Made by a program: the position numbers and the translations under genes. From Lepisosteus oculatus (lineage: Eukaryota > Chordata > Actinopteri > Semionotiformes > Lepisosteidae): a stretch of 64,000 nt of DNA. The notes under the pieces were generated by a model, which was not told where the DNA came from, made no database searches, and saw only the letters and a program-made list of their open reading frames with translations. The DNA is taken from contig NW_027168309.1 in the NCBI RefSeq assembly GCF_040954835.1, forward strand, positions 682,001 through 746,000. The letters run 5' to 3'. Shown piece after piece: positions 6,448 through 18,780 of this stretch (its first letter is position 1; every line of letters starts with the position of its first letter).

Positions 6448-8316
6448 AGGGAGCGCCGCCGCCGCCGGCTTGCAATCATTTAACACGGAGGGCGAGGCGG
6501 CGGCGGTAACCTTTTTCAATGTCGCTCTCCGCTTCCCCCCAAAAAAAGCCAAATGACATGCTAGCACTCGGACACCCTTCAGAAGACTGAAGGGTGGCTT
6601 AAAGCTGGAAGGATTAGGTCTCCCCGTTCCGACGCGACAATCGAACTTCCTTAGGCAGAGAGAAAGCAACATCGAGGAGCGTCAACAAGACTTTAGAAGC
6701 TGCGACACACGCCACTTTCAGTCGCAGACACAGCAGTTTTAAAGGCAGGAATCGCCTTTGCGAACGCCATGAGAAACAGAACGCAAGCTCAGGTCCTGCG
6801 GTTTAACAAACAGCCTCGGCTTTCAAGCGACATTTCTTTTCTGGAGCGAATTCACTTTCAACTTCAAGAAATTCACACAACTTGCGAAATACGAAATACA
6901 AATCTGGCTCATCGCTGCACAAGAAATACCGCCGGCTGGCAAGAAAATGACAACGGTGTTTTTCCTTAACGAAAAACTTCCCATGGAGAAAAACAACGGC
7001 TGTGCGTCTCTGTCGGCTTGATTCAGTTTAATGCAAGTATTCATTCTCCTCCTGGAAAATACAGCTTGCGAAAGATGAAATACAATTCTTGGCTTTTCTG
7101 GGTGAGTGCAGAAGAAATCCTGCCGGCTGGCAGAAGAATTCCAGCCTTTTTTACTCTTTAACCACAAACTTGCGAATGATACAAAGCAAGCGGGGTGCGT
7201 TTCTGTGCAGCTGTTAACTGAACAGCTGCTGCTTCAAGCCCACCCAGGGCTCATTCCGATTTCAACATCATGCCCCCTGAAGGTAGACTGGATTTCTTTG
7301 CGAAGCATTCACCTTTTGGACGTTTCAGGAAAGGTGCGTGTCGATGCCAGACTTGAAAAGCTTTCCATACAAAGAAACAACATAGTGCTTTTGATTGATG
7401 GGAAACGGCAAGAGCGGTTTGAGCAGCTCCGGCCTCTCAACCGCTTTACAATGTGATCGGCACCTCGGTAGCCAGTTTAGAAGGCTGAAAAGGATGCTGG
7501 AAGCACAGCGACGTTCTAAAACCAGCGCTTGAAAAGCATCTGCATACATAAAATGTCCATTTCCCCAAAGCTGAATCTGCATCTTCAGAAGATTGTCAGC
7601 TATACGTTTTCGTTCTTTGTTTCCTTTTTTTACGACAAGCTTTCGAGAAATGAACTGTCTATTGTGATGAAGGCTGCGTTAGAAATTGTGCATCTAGCTT
7701 AGTTCAATGAAATCGGGAGGTGCACCTGTCTCAAGCGGATGGCTCTTTGCAGGCACACTACGGAAACCTGCGGGCGCAAGTTGGGAGAAGTGACTCTTGC
7801 AGAGTGTTGAGCTTCGAGAAGAGGGCTCCGCTCAGGAAGATATTTCCACATGTTGAAGAGTCGCTTTTCGCCCTTTCTTTCCCACATTTTTCCAGTGCGG
7901 TTATTGATCGCGTTCAAAATGTTTTCCCAACGTACGTGTTACCTGCAAAATCACAGTGAAACTGTTATGCCGAAAAGATTCCTAATAGTTATTGTATTAG
8001 AATAGCTCTCCAATTTCTTAGCCTTCGTACACGCAATGTTTAAGGAAACGCTAGAGTAAATGAAACTGTAAATAGACAGGAGCTCTTCTTAGTTTTCATA
8101 CAAGTTATGATGGCTGCAGCTCCTATCTGCGTCCGGGTGACCGGAGCCAAGGGATTATCTGCGGAACCTTTGATTTATCTCTCGGGCAAGGAGCTAGATA
8201 CGCCCTTTTCATCTCGGTTTGATCACACCTGTGCATTAAAACGCAGTGCTCGGTACCATCGAGGTGTAAGAGGTTCAAGGATGAGCGGGAAACTTTGTTA
8301 ATAAGGAGACGGGCAC

Positions 8317-8389
8317 CGCCCAACGTGGGGCTCGAACCCACGACCCTGAGATTAAGAGTCTCATGCTCTACCGACTGAGCTAGCCGGGC
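8317..8389 (-). tRNA. TRNAK-CUU: tRNA-Lys (CUU), unit 3
   Basis: No difference seen from unit 1. Confidence 0.97.
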
Positions 8390-9210
8390 GCCGGTGGAGC
8401 TGGTGGTTAACTTGTCCCTGTTGACGGCAATTTGACAAGGTATACTTCCTGGCTTTTCATCATGTGCTGACCGGATTCGAGAGTAGCACACCCTGTTCTT
8501 TGTTGATTACTGTACCTCCAGCAGCGCAAATGTCAGTAATCATTGAAATGTACGACCTACAATCTCCTCAGCATGCCCGCGTGGACTCCTCAGTGATCAT
8601 CCTTCTACGTTCTGCTGTAGTTTTCATGCAAGTGAAAACCGTGCTCCAAATAACAGCGGCACAGTTGTATCCTGCGGTAAGCATTCTTCTAATTCCATCG
8701 TTTTGCTCCAGGTAAAAGGTAGCGCATCATAGTGTTGATATTCCAAGGTTTCAGAGTCCGTATTGGATGGCTTGGATGCAGACATCGCTCAGAGCTCCCA
8801 GTATGATTTTCCCGAGTTCAGTTTTGCAGTGTTTTAGTGCTTTACTACTTCCAGTGGGCCTTTGAATGCTCTGCTAAGTAGAGACGTGACATAATTACTA
8901 ATGCGACCGAGTGTGCTGGCTGTTCCTGGTTCGTAATGATTAACGCGAGAAATCAATATAAACATAACTGCTTCGATTTCGAGGTTCAGTTGAAGCTTTC
9001 AAAGAAACTATCAAAGACCTCAGAACAACCGAAGACACATTTGGTCATCTCCGTATTGGTGAAGATTAAAGAGTCCCGCAAGTGTCAAGCTTGCACAAAC
9101 ACACACGAGAGAGAAACTCAGGACAGAATTTAAAGAAAGGGAGATGCAGACTATTTGAAGGCACTTTGCTAACCCAATGGCATGCTTATGAATCGTGCAT
9201 AGGACACATG

Positions 9211-9282
9211 TAGCAGAGGATGGTTTCGATCCATCGACCTCTGGGTTATGGGCCCAGCACGCTTCCGCTGCGCCACTCTGCT
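9211..9282 (-). tRNA. TRNAM-CAU: Initiator tRNA-Met (CAU), unit 3
   Basis: No difference seen from unit 1. Confidence 0.98.
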
Positions 9283-9561
9283 GACGGCCTCTCTGCGTGT
9301 GGCGCACAACTGCTCTTTTTATTTCCTACATAAGTGATGAAAGAGTTGAAAGTTTCAACGACAAACGCAGACGTCACTTTGAGCGCTTGGTGTTGTAGCA
9401 CAAATCATCACATGCTGCTCTACACTGGATTATAAAAGCCGACACATTTTCCAAACATTTTAATGCTGGAGTCACACTGTAGTATTAATAACAGTGCGAT
9501 ACTCGAGGAGCGTAGTGGGATCGCGGTGGCTCATCAGACCGCCCCGGGACGGGGGGCCCGC

Positions 9562-9644
9562 GTCAGGATGGCCGAGCGGTCTAAGGCGCTGCGTTCAGGT
9601 CGCAGTCTCCCCTGGAGGCGTGGGTTCGAATCCCACTCCTGACA
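9562..9644 (+). tRNA. TRNAL-CAG: tRNA-Leu (CAG), unit 3
   Basis: No difference seen from unit 2, including the A-rich 3' flank. Confidence 0.97.
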
Positions 9645-10476
9645 AAAAGCTTGCTCAGTGCCGTCTCCAGTCGGGTGCAAATGGGTGAAGCAGCCTGCCG
9701 CAGGGAACGTGCGCCGATAGGCGTAGGTGTATCCCCTGCCTCTTCCGATTTAGCTCGTGCTCCATAGGATGGAAGCGGATGCTCTGGCTTTTTGACTCGA
9801 ATATAACCTGATCACAACAGAAGGCCGTGCAGCCCAGTGCTGGTTTAAGAATGCCTCGTGTCTTCAGGCCCCTATTCCTTCAGGTTACCCCTTTGGAATA
9901 GTCGTCCGAAAAAGACGGGAAAGGAAAAGCATGTAAGCTCCCACACACTGCGTTAGCATTAGCGGTTGGAATCTGATGGGAGAAAAGCAACCTGGCTCGC
10001 CGTCAAGCAATCCATCCCTGGTCTCCCACGTGACAGGCGGGGATACGCACCACTATACTAACGAGGAGCGCTTGCTTGGCGCTTGAAGACACTTCCTCTT
10101 GCGGCTACTACTGTTTCCGGTTTCGTCTTTTCTTTTCATTCCTCCCAGAGGAGCGCATGAAAACGTTTCCATCTGCGCCATCCTCACCCCTCCAATGCTA
10201 TGGTCCCTGCTCCTCCTGGTGCACTGCAAACACTCATTCAGCCGGTTCTTTCAGTTTGAATACTTAGGTCTTCAAAGGCTGGAAGTAGGGCGCAAGACAT
10301 GCCAATGCCAAAAGCGTGGCAGTGTGCTTCCAGCTGTGAAATGTCACTGGTGGATGTTGAAGACATTACTTCCAAGGCAGCAGGTCCAAGCGATTTAGCG
10401 TTTGTACAAGAAGCAGGAAGAGAGAAACGGCACTCCGCCTTTTTCTGGGCAGGCCGAAGCGACAGGAGAAGGGCGC

Positions 10477-10558
10477 CGTAGTCGGCAGGATTCGAGCCGA
10501 CGCGGGGAGACCCCAATGGCTTTCTAGCCCATCGCCTTAACCGCTCGGCCACGACTAC
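10477..10558 (-). tRNA. TRNAS-AGA: tRNA-Ser (AGA), degenerate, unit 3
   Basis: No difference seen from unit 1. Confidence 0.78.
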
Positions 10559-12427
10559 AGGGAGCGCCGCCGCCGCCGGCTTGCAATCATTTAACACGGA
10601 GGGCGAGGCGGCGGCGGTAACCTTTTTCAATGTCGCTCTCCGCTTCCCCCCAAAAAAAGCCAAATGACATGCTAGCACTCGGACACCCTTCAGAAGACTG
10701 AAGGGTGGCTTAAAGCTGGAAGGATTAGGTCTCCCCGTTCCGACGCGACAATCGAACTTCCTTAGGCAGAGAGAAAGCAACATCGAGGAGCGTCAACAAG
10801 ACTTTAGAAGCTGCGACACACGCCACTTTCAGTCGCAGACACAGCAGTTTTAAAGGCAGGAATCGCCTTTGCGAACGCCATGAGAAACAGAACGCAAGCT
10901 CAGGTCCTGCGGTTTAACAAACAGCCTCGGCTTTCAAGCGACATTTCTTTTCTGGAGCGAATTCACTTTCAACTTCAAGAAATTCACACAACTTGCGAAA
11001 TACGAAATACAAATCTGGCTCATCGCTGCACAAGAAATACCGCCGGCTGGCAAGAAAATGACAACGGTGTTTTTCCTTAACGAAAAACTTCCCATGGAGA
11101 AAAACAACGGCTGTGCGTCTCTGTCGGCTTGATTCAGTTTAATGCAAGTATTCATTCTCCTCCTGGAAAATACAGCTTGCGAAAGATGAAATACAATTCT
11201 TGGCTTTTCTGGGTGAGTGCAGAAGAAATCCTGCCGGCTGGCAGAAGAATTCCAGCCTTTTTTACTCTTTAACCACAAACTTGCGAATGATACAAAGCAA
11301 GCGGGGTGCGTTTCTGTGCAGCTGTTAACTGAACAGCTGCTGCTTCAAGCCCACCCAGGGCTCATTCCGATTTCAACATCATGCCCCCTGAAGGTAGACT
11401 GGATTTCTTTGCGAAGCATTCACCTTTTGGACGTTTCAGGAAAGGTGCGTGTCGATGCCAGACTTGAAAAGCTTTCCATACAAAGAAACAACATAGTGCT
11501 TTTGATTGATGGGAAACGGCAAGAGCGGTTTGAGCAGCTCCGGCCTCTCAACCGCTTTACAATGTGATCGGCACCTCGGTAGCCAGTTTAGAAGGCTGAA
11601 AAGGATGCTGGAAGCACAGCGACGTTCTAAAACCAGCGCTTGAAAAGCATCTGCATACATAAAATGTCCATTTCCCCAAAGCTGAATCTGCATCTTCAGA
11701 AGATTGTCAGCTATACGTTTTCGTTCTTTGTTTCCTTTTTTTACGACAAGCTTTCGAGAAATGAACTGTCTATTGTGATGAAGGCTGCGTTAGAAATTGT
11801 GCATCTAGCTTAGTTCAATGAAATCGGGAGGTGCACCTGTCTCAAGCGGATGGCTCTTTGCAGGCACACTACGGAAACCTGCGGGCGCAAGTTGGGAGAA
11901 GTGACTCTTGCAGAGTGTTGAGCTTCGAGAAGAGGGCTCCGCTCAGGAAGATATTTCCACATGTTGAAGAGTCGCTTTTCGCCCTTTCTTTCCCACATTT
12001 TTCCAGTGCGGTTATTGATCGCGTTCAAAATGTTTTCCCAACGTACGTGTTACCTGCAAAATCACAGTGAAACTGTTATGCCGAAAAGATTCCTAATAGT
12101 TATTGTATTAGAATAGCTCTCCAATTTCTTAGCCTTCGTACACGCAATGTTTAAGGAAACGCTAGAGTAAATGAAACTGTAAATAGACAGGAGCTCTTCT
12201 TAGTTTTCATACAAGTTATGATGGCTGCAGCTCCTATCTGCGTCCGGGTGACCGGAGCCAAGGGATTATCTGCGGAACCTTTGATTTATCTCTCGGGCAA
12301 GGAGCTAGATACGCCCTTTTCATCTCGGTTTGATCACACCTGTGCATTAAAACGCAGTGCTCGGTACCATCGAGGTGTAAGAGGTTCAAGGATGAGCGGG
12401 AAACTTTGTTAATAAGGAGACGGGCAC

Positions 12428-12500
12428 CGCCCAACGTGGGGCTCGAACCCACGACCCTGAGATTAAGAGTCTCATGCTCTACCGACTGAGCTAGCCGGGC
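12428..12500 (-). tRNA. TRNAK-CUU: tRNA-Lys (CUU), unit 4
   Basis: No difference seen from unit 1. Confidence 0.97.
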
Positions 12501-13321
12501 GCCGGTGGAGCTGGTGGTTAACTTGTCCCTGTTGACGGCAATTTGACAAGGTATACTTCCTGGCTTTTCATCATGTGCTGACCGGATTCGAGAGTAGCAC
12601 ACCCTGTTCTTTGTTGATTACTGTACCTCCAGCAGCGCAAATGTCAGTAATCATTGAAATGTACGACCTACAATCTCCTCAGCATGCCCGCGTGGACTCC
12701 TCAGTGATCATCCTTCTACGTTCTGCTGTAGTTTTCATGCAAGTGAAAACCGTGCTCCAAATAACAGCGGCACAGTTGTATCCTGCGGTAAGCATTCTTC
12801 TAATTCCATCGTTTTGCTCCAGGTAAAAGGTAGCGCATCATACGGTTGATATTCCAAGGTTTCAGAGTCCGTATTGGATGGCTTGGATGCAGACATCGCT
12901 CAGAGCTCCCAGTATGATTTTCCCGAGTTCAGTTTTGCAGTGTTTTAGTGCTTTACTACTTCCAGTGGGCCTTTGAATGCTCTGCTAAGTAGAGACGTGA
13001 CATAATTACTAATGCGACCGAGTGTGCTGGCTGTTCCTGGTTCGTAATGATTAACGCGAGAAATCAATATAAACATAACTGCTTCGATTTCGAGGTTCAG
13101 TTGAAGCTTTCAAAGAAACTATCAAAGACCTCAGAACAACCGAAGACACATTTGGTCATCTCCGTATTGGTGAAGATTAAAGAGTCCCGCAAGTGTCAAG
13201 CTTGCACAAACACACACGAGAGAGAAACTCAGGACAGAATTTAAAGAAAGGGAGATGCAGACTATTTGAAGGCACTTTGCTAACCCAATGGCATGCTTAT
13301 GAATCGTGCATAGGACACATG

Positions 13322-13393
13322 TAGCAGAGGATGGTTTCGATCCATCGACCTCTGGGTTATGGGCCCAGCACGCTTCCGCTGCGCCACTCTGCT
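13322..13393 (-). tRNA. TRNAM-CAU: Initiator tRNA-Met (CAU), unit 4
   Basis: Body unchanged. The B-type CG dinucleotide (12843-12844) lies in its 3' flank, 478 bp away. Confidence 0.98.
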
Positions 13394-13672
13394 GACGGCC
13401 TCTCTGCGTGTGGCGCACAACTGCTCTTTTTATTTCCTACATAAGTGATGAAAGAGTTGAAAGTTTCAACGACAAACGCAGACGTCACTTTGAGCGCTTG
13501 GTGTTGTAGCACAAATCATCACATGCTGCTCTACACTGGATTATAAAAGCCGACACATTTTCCAAACATTTTAATGCTGGAGTCACACTGTAGTATTAAT
13601 AACAGTGCGATACTCGAGGAGCGTAGTGGGATCGCGGTGGCTCATCAGACCGCCCCGGGACGGGGGGCCCGC

Positions 13673-13755
13673 GTCAGGATGGCCGAGCGGTCTAAGGCGC
13701 TGCGTTCAGGTCGCAGTCTCCCCTGGAGGCGTGGGTTCGAATCCCACTCCTGACA
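13673..13755 (+). tRNA. TRNAL-CAG: tRNA-Leu (CAG), unit 4
   Basis: No difference seen from unit 2. Confidence 0.97.
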
Positions 13756-14587
13756 AAAAGCTTGCTCAGTGCCGTCTCCAGTCGGGTGCAAATGGGTGAA
13801 GCAGCCTGCCGCAGGGAACGTGCGCCGATAGGCGTAGGTGTATCCCCTGCCTCTTCCGATTTAGCTCGTGCTCCATAGGATGGAAGCGGATGCTCTGGCT
13901 TTTTGACTCGAATATAACCTGATCACAACAGAAGGCCGTGCAGCCCAGTGCTGGTTTAAGAATGCCTCGTGTCTTCAGGCCCCTATTCCTTCAGGTTACC
14001 CCTTTGGAATAGTCGTCCGAAAAAGACGGGAAAGGAAAAGCATGTAAGCTCCCACACACTGCGTTAGCATTAGCGGTTGGAATCTGATGGGAGAAAAGCA
14101 ACCTGGCTCGCCGTCAAGCAATCCATCCCTGGTCTCCCACGTGACAGGCGGGGATACGCACCACTATACTAACGAGGAGCGCTTGCTTGGCGCTTGAAGA
14201 CACTTCCTCTTGCGGCTACTACTGTTTCCGGTTTCGTCTTTTCTTTTCATTCCTCCCAGAGGAGCGCATGAAAACGTTTCCATCTGCGCCATCCTCACCC
14301 CTCCAATGCTATGGTCCCTGCTCCTCCTGGTGCACTGCAAACACTCATTCAGCCGGTTCTTTCAGTTTGAATACTTAGGTCTTCAAAGGCTGGAAGTAGG
14401 GCGCAAGACATGCCAATGCCAAAAGCGTGGCAGTGTGCTTCCAGCTGTGAAATGTCACTGGTGGATGTTGAAGACATTACTTCCAAGGCAGCAGGTCCAA
14501 GCGATTTAGCGTTTGTACAAGAAGCAGGAAGAGAGAAACGGCACTCCGCCTTTTTCTGGGCAGGCCGAAGCGACAGGAGAAGGGCGC

Positions 14588-14669
14588 CGTAGTCGGCAGG
14601 ATTCGAGCCGACGCGGGGAGACCCCAATGGCTTTCTAGCCCATCGCCTTAACCGCTCGGCCACGACTAC
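14588..14669 (-). tRNA. TRNAS-AGA: tRNA-Ser (AGA), degenerate, unit 4
   Basis: No difference seen from unit 1. Confidence 0.78.
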
Positions 14670-16538
14670 AGGGAGCGCCGCCGCCGCCGGCTTGCAATCA
14701 TTTAACACGGAGGGCGAGGCGGCGGCGGTAACCTTTTTCAATGTCGCTCTCCGCTTCCCCCCAAAAAAAGCCAAATGACATGCTAGCACTCGGACACCCT
14801 TCAGAAGACTGAAGGGTGGCTTAAAGCTGGAAGGATTAGGTCTCCCCGTTCCGACGCGACAATCGAACTTCCTTAGGCAGAGAGAAAGCAACATCGAGGA
14901 GCGTCAACAAGACTTTAGAAGCTGCGACACACGCCACTTTCAGTCGCAGACACAGCAGTTTTAAAGGCAGGAATCGCCTTTGCGAACGCCATGAGAAACA
15001 GAACGCAAGCTCAGGTCCTGCGGTTTAACAAACAGCCTCGGCTTTCAAGCGACATTTCTTTTCTGGAGCGAATTCACTTTCAACTTCAAGAAATTCACAC
15101 AACTTGCGAAATACGAAATACAAATCTGGCTCATCGCTGCACAAGAAATACCGCCGGCTGGCAAGAAAATGACAACGGTGTTTTTCCTTAACGAAAAACT
15201 TCCCATGGAGAAAAACAACGGCTGTGCGTCTCTGTCGGCTTGATTCAGTTTAATGCAAGTATTCATTCTCCTCCTGGAAAATACAGCTTGCGAAAGATGA
15301 AATACAATTCTTGGCTTTTCTGGGTGAGTGCAGAAGAAATCCTGCCGGCTGGCAGAAGAATTCCAGCCTTTTTTACTCTTTAACCACAAACTTGCGAATG
15401 ATACAAAGCAAGCGGGGTGCGTTTCTGTGCAGCTGTTAACTGAACAGCTGCTGCTTCAAGCCCACCCAGGGCTCATTCCGATTTCAACATCATGCCCCCT
15501 GAAGGTAGACTGGATTTCTTTGCGAAGCATTCACCTTTTGGACGTTTCAGGAAAGGTGCGTGTCGATGCCAGACTTGAAAAGCTTTCCATACAAAGAAAC
15601 AACATAGTGCTTTTGATTGATGGGAAACGGCAAGAGCGGTTTGAGCAGCTCCGGCCTCTCAACCGCTTTACAATGTGATCGGCACCTCGGTAGCCAGTTT
15701 AGAAGGCTGAAAAGGATGCTGGAAGCACAGCGACGTTCTAAAACCAGCGCTTGAAAAGCATCTGCATACATAAAATGTCCATTTCCCCAAAGCTGAATCT
15801 GCATCTTCAGAAGATTGTCAGCTATACGTTTTCGTTCTTTGTTTCCTTTTTTTACGACAAGCTTTCGAGAAATGAACTGTCTATTGTGATGAAGGCTGCG
15901 TTAGAAATTGTGCATCTAGCTTAGTTCAATGAAATCGGGAGGTGCACCTGTCTCAAGCGGATGGCTCTTTGCAGGCACACTACGGAAACCTGCGGGCGCA
16001 AGTTGGGAGAAGTGACTCTTGCAGAGTGTTGAGCTTCGAGAAGAGGGCTCCGCTCAGGAAGATATTTCCACATGTTGAAGAGTCGCTTTTCGCCCTTTCT
16101 TTCCCACATTTTTCCAGTGCGGTTATTGATCGCGTTCAAAATGTTTTCCCAACGTACGTGTTACCAGCAAAATCACAGTGAAACTGTTATGCCGAAAAGA
16201 TTCCTAATAGTTATTGTATTAGAATAGCTCTCCAATTTCTTAGCCTTCGTACACGCAATGTTTAAGGAAACGCTAGAGTAAATGAAACTGTAAATAGACA
16301 GGAGCTCTTCTTAGTTTTCATACAAGTTATGATGGCTGCAGCTCCTATCTGCGTCCGGGTGACCGGAGCCAAGGGATTATCTGCGGAACCTTTGATTTAT
16401 CTCTCGGGCAAGGAGCTAGATACGCCCTTTTCATCTCGGTTTGATCACACCTGTGCATTAAAACGCAGTGCTCGGTACCATCGAGGTGTAAGAGGTTCAA
16501 GGATGAGCGGGAAACTTTGTTAATAAGGAGACGGGCAC

Positions 16539-16611
16539 CGCCCAACGTGGGGCTCGAACCCACGACCCTGAGATTAAGAGTCTCATGCTCTACCGACTGA
16601 GCTAGCCGGGC
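16539..16611 (-). tRNA. TRNAK-CUU: tRNA-Lys (CUU), unit 5
   Basis: No difference seen from unit 1. Confidence 0.97.
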
Positions 16612-17432
16612 GCCGGTGGAGCTGGTGGTTAACTTGTCCCTGTTGACGGCAATTTGACAAGGTATACTTCCTGGCTTTTCATCATGTGCTGACCGGATTC
16701 GAGAGTAGCACACCCTGTTCTTTGTTGATTACTGTACCTCCAGCAGCGCAAATGTCAGTAATCATTGAAATGTACGACCTACAATCTCCTCAGCATGCCC
16801 GCGTGGACTCCTCAGTGATCATCCTTCTACGTTCTGCTGTAGTTTTCATGCAAGTGAAAACCGTGCTCCAAATAACAGCGGCACAGTTGTATCCTGCGGT
16901 AAGCATTCTTCTAATTCCATCGTTTTGCTCCAGGTAAAAGGTAGCGCATCATAGTGTTGATATTCCAAGGTTTCAGAGTCCGTATTGGATGGCTTGGATG
17001 CAGACATCGCTCAGAGCTCCCAGTATGATTTTCCCGAGTTCAGTTTTGCAGTGTTTTAGTGCTTTACTACTTCCAGTGGGCCTTTGAATGCTCTGCTAAG
17101 TAGAGACGTGACATAATTACTAATGCGACCGAGTGTGCTGGCTGTTCCTGGTTCGTAATGATTAACGCGAGAAATCAATATAAACATAACTGCTTCGATT
17201 TCGAGGTTCAGTTGAAGCTTTCAAAGAAACTATCAAAGACCTCAGAACAACCGAAGACACATTTGGTCATCTCCGTATTGGTGAAGATTAAAGAGTCCCG
17301 CAAGTGTCAAGCTTGCACAAACACACACGAGAGAGAAACTCAGGACAGAATTTAAAGAAAGGGAGATGCAGACTATTTGAAGGCACTTTGCTAACCCAAT
17401 GGCATGCTTATGAATCGTGCATAGGACACATG

Positions 17433-17504
17433 TAGCAGAGGATGGTTTCGATCCATCGACCTCTGGGTTATGGGCCCAGCACGCTTCCGCTGCGCCACTC
17501 TGCT
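17433..17504 (-). tRNA. TRNAM-CAU: Initiator tRNA-Met (CAU), unit 5
   Basis: No difference seen from unit 1. Confidence 0.98.
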
Positions 17505-17783
17505 GACGGCCTCTCTGCGTGTGGCGCACAACTGCTCTTTTTATTTCCTACATAAGTGATGAAAGAGTTGAAAGTTTCAACGACAAACGCAGACGTCACT
17601 TTGAGCGCTTGGTGTTGTAGCACAAATCATCACATGCTGCTCTACACTGGATTATAAAAGCCGACACATTTTCCAAACATTTTAATGCTGGAGTCACACT
17701 GTAGTATTAATAACAGTGCGATACTCGAGGAGCGTAGTGGGATCGCGGTGGCTCATCAGACCGCCCCGGGACGGGGGGCCCGC

Positions 17784-17866
17784 GTCAGGATGGCCGAGCG
17801 GTCTAAGGCGCTGCGTTCAGGTCGCAGTCTCCCCTGGAGGCGTGGGTTCGAATCCCACTCCTGACA
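17784..17866 (+). tRNA. TRNAL-CAG: tRNA-Leu (CAG), unit 5
   Basis: No difference seen from unit 2. Confidence 0.97.
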
Positions 17867-18698
17867 AAAAGCTTGCTCAGTGCCGTCTCCAGTCGGGTGC
17901 AAATGGGTGAAGCAGCCTGCCGCAGGGAACGTGCGCCGATAGGCGTAGGTGTATCCCCTGCCTCTTCCGATTTAGCTCGTGCTCCATAGGATGGAAGCGG
18001 ATGCTCTGGCTTTTTGACTCGAATATAACCTGATCACAACAGAAGGCCGTGCAGCCCAGTGCTGGTTTAAGAATGCCTCGTGTCTTCAGGCCCCTATTCC
18101 TTCAGGTTACCCCTTTGGAATAGTCGTCCGAAAAAGACGGGAAAGGAAAAGCATGTAAGCTCCCACACACTGCGTTAGCATTAGCGGTTGGAATCTGATG
18201 GGAGAAAAGCAACCTGGCTCGCCGTCAAGCAATCCATCCCTGGTCTCCCACGTGACAGGCGGGGATACGCACCACTATACTAACGAGGAGCGCTTGCTTG
18301 GCGCTTGAAGACACTTCCTCTTGCGGCTACTACTGTTTCCGGTTTCGTCTTTTCTTTTCATTCCTCCCAGAGGAGCGCATGAAAACGTTTCCATCTGCGC
18401 CATCCTCACCCCTCCAATGCTATGGTCCCTGCTCCTCCTGGTGCACTGCAAACACTCATTCAGCCGGTTCTTTCAGTTTGAATACTTAGGTCTTCAAAGG
18501 CTGGAAGTAGGGCGCAAGACATGCCAATGCCAAAAGCGTGGCAGTGTGCTTCCAGCTGTGAAATGTCACTGGTGGATGTTGAAGACATTACTTCCAAGGC
18601 AGCAGGTCCAAGCGATTTAGCGTTTGTACAAGAAGCAGGAAGAGAGAAACGGCACTCCGCCTTTTTCTGGGCAGGCCGAAGCGACAGGAGAAGGGCGC

Positions 18699-18780
18699 CG
18701 TAGTCGGCAGGATTCGAGCCGACGCGGGGAGACCCCAATGGCTTTCTAGCCCATCGCCTTAACCGCTCGGCCACGACTAC
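18699..18780 (-). tRNA. TRNAS-AGA: tRNA-Ser (AGA), degenerate, unit 5
   Basis: No difference seen from unit 1. Confidence 0.78.

Larger units (their letters stand above)
4112..8222. repeat. Array unit 2 (A block)
   Basis: A-block state at all diagnostic sites (GT at 4621-4622). I see no private change, so with unit 3 it serves as the plain A-type reference. Confidence 0.98.
8223..12333. repeat. Array unit 3 (A block)
   Basis: A-block state at all diagnostic sites (GT at 8732-8733). No private change was noticed. Confidence 0.98.
12334..16444. repeat. Array unit 4 (A block with one B-type patch)
   Basis: This copy is A-type at the positions equivalent to 1219, 1329 and 1480 but carries the B-type dinucleotide CG at 12843-12844. 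It also has a private A at 16166 where other units have T. The B-type patch inside an A-type unit suggests gene conversion or an old exchange. Confidence 0.98.
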
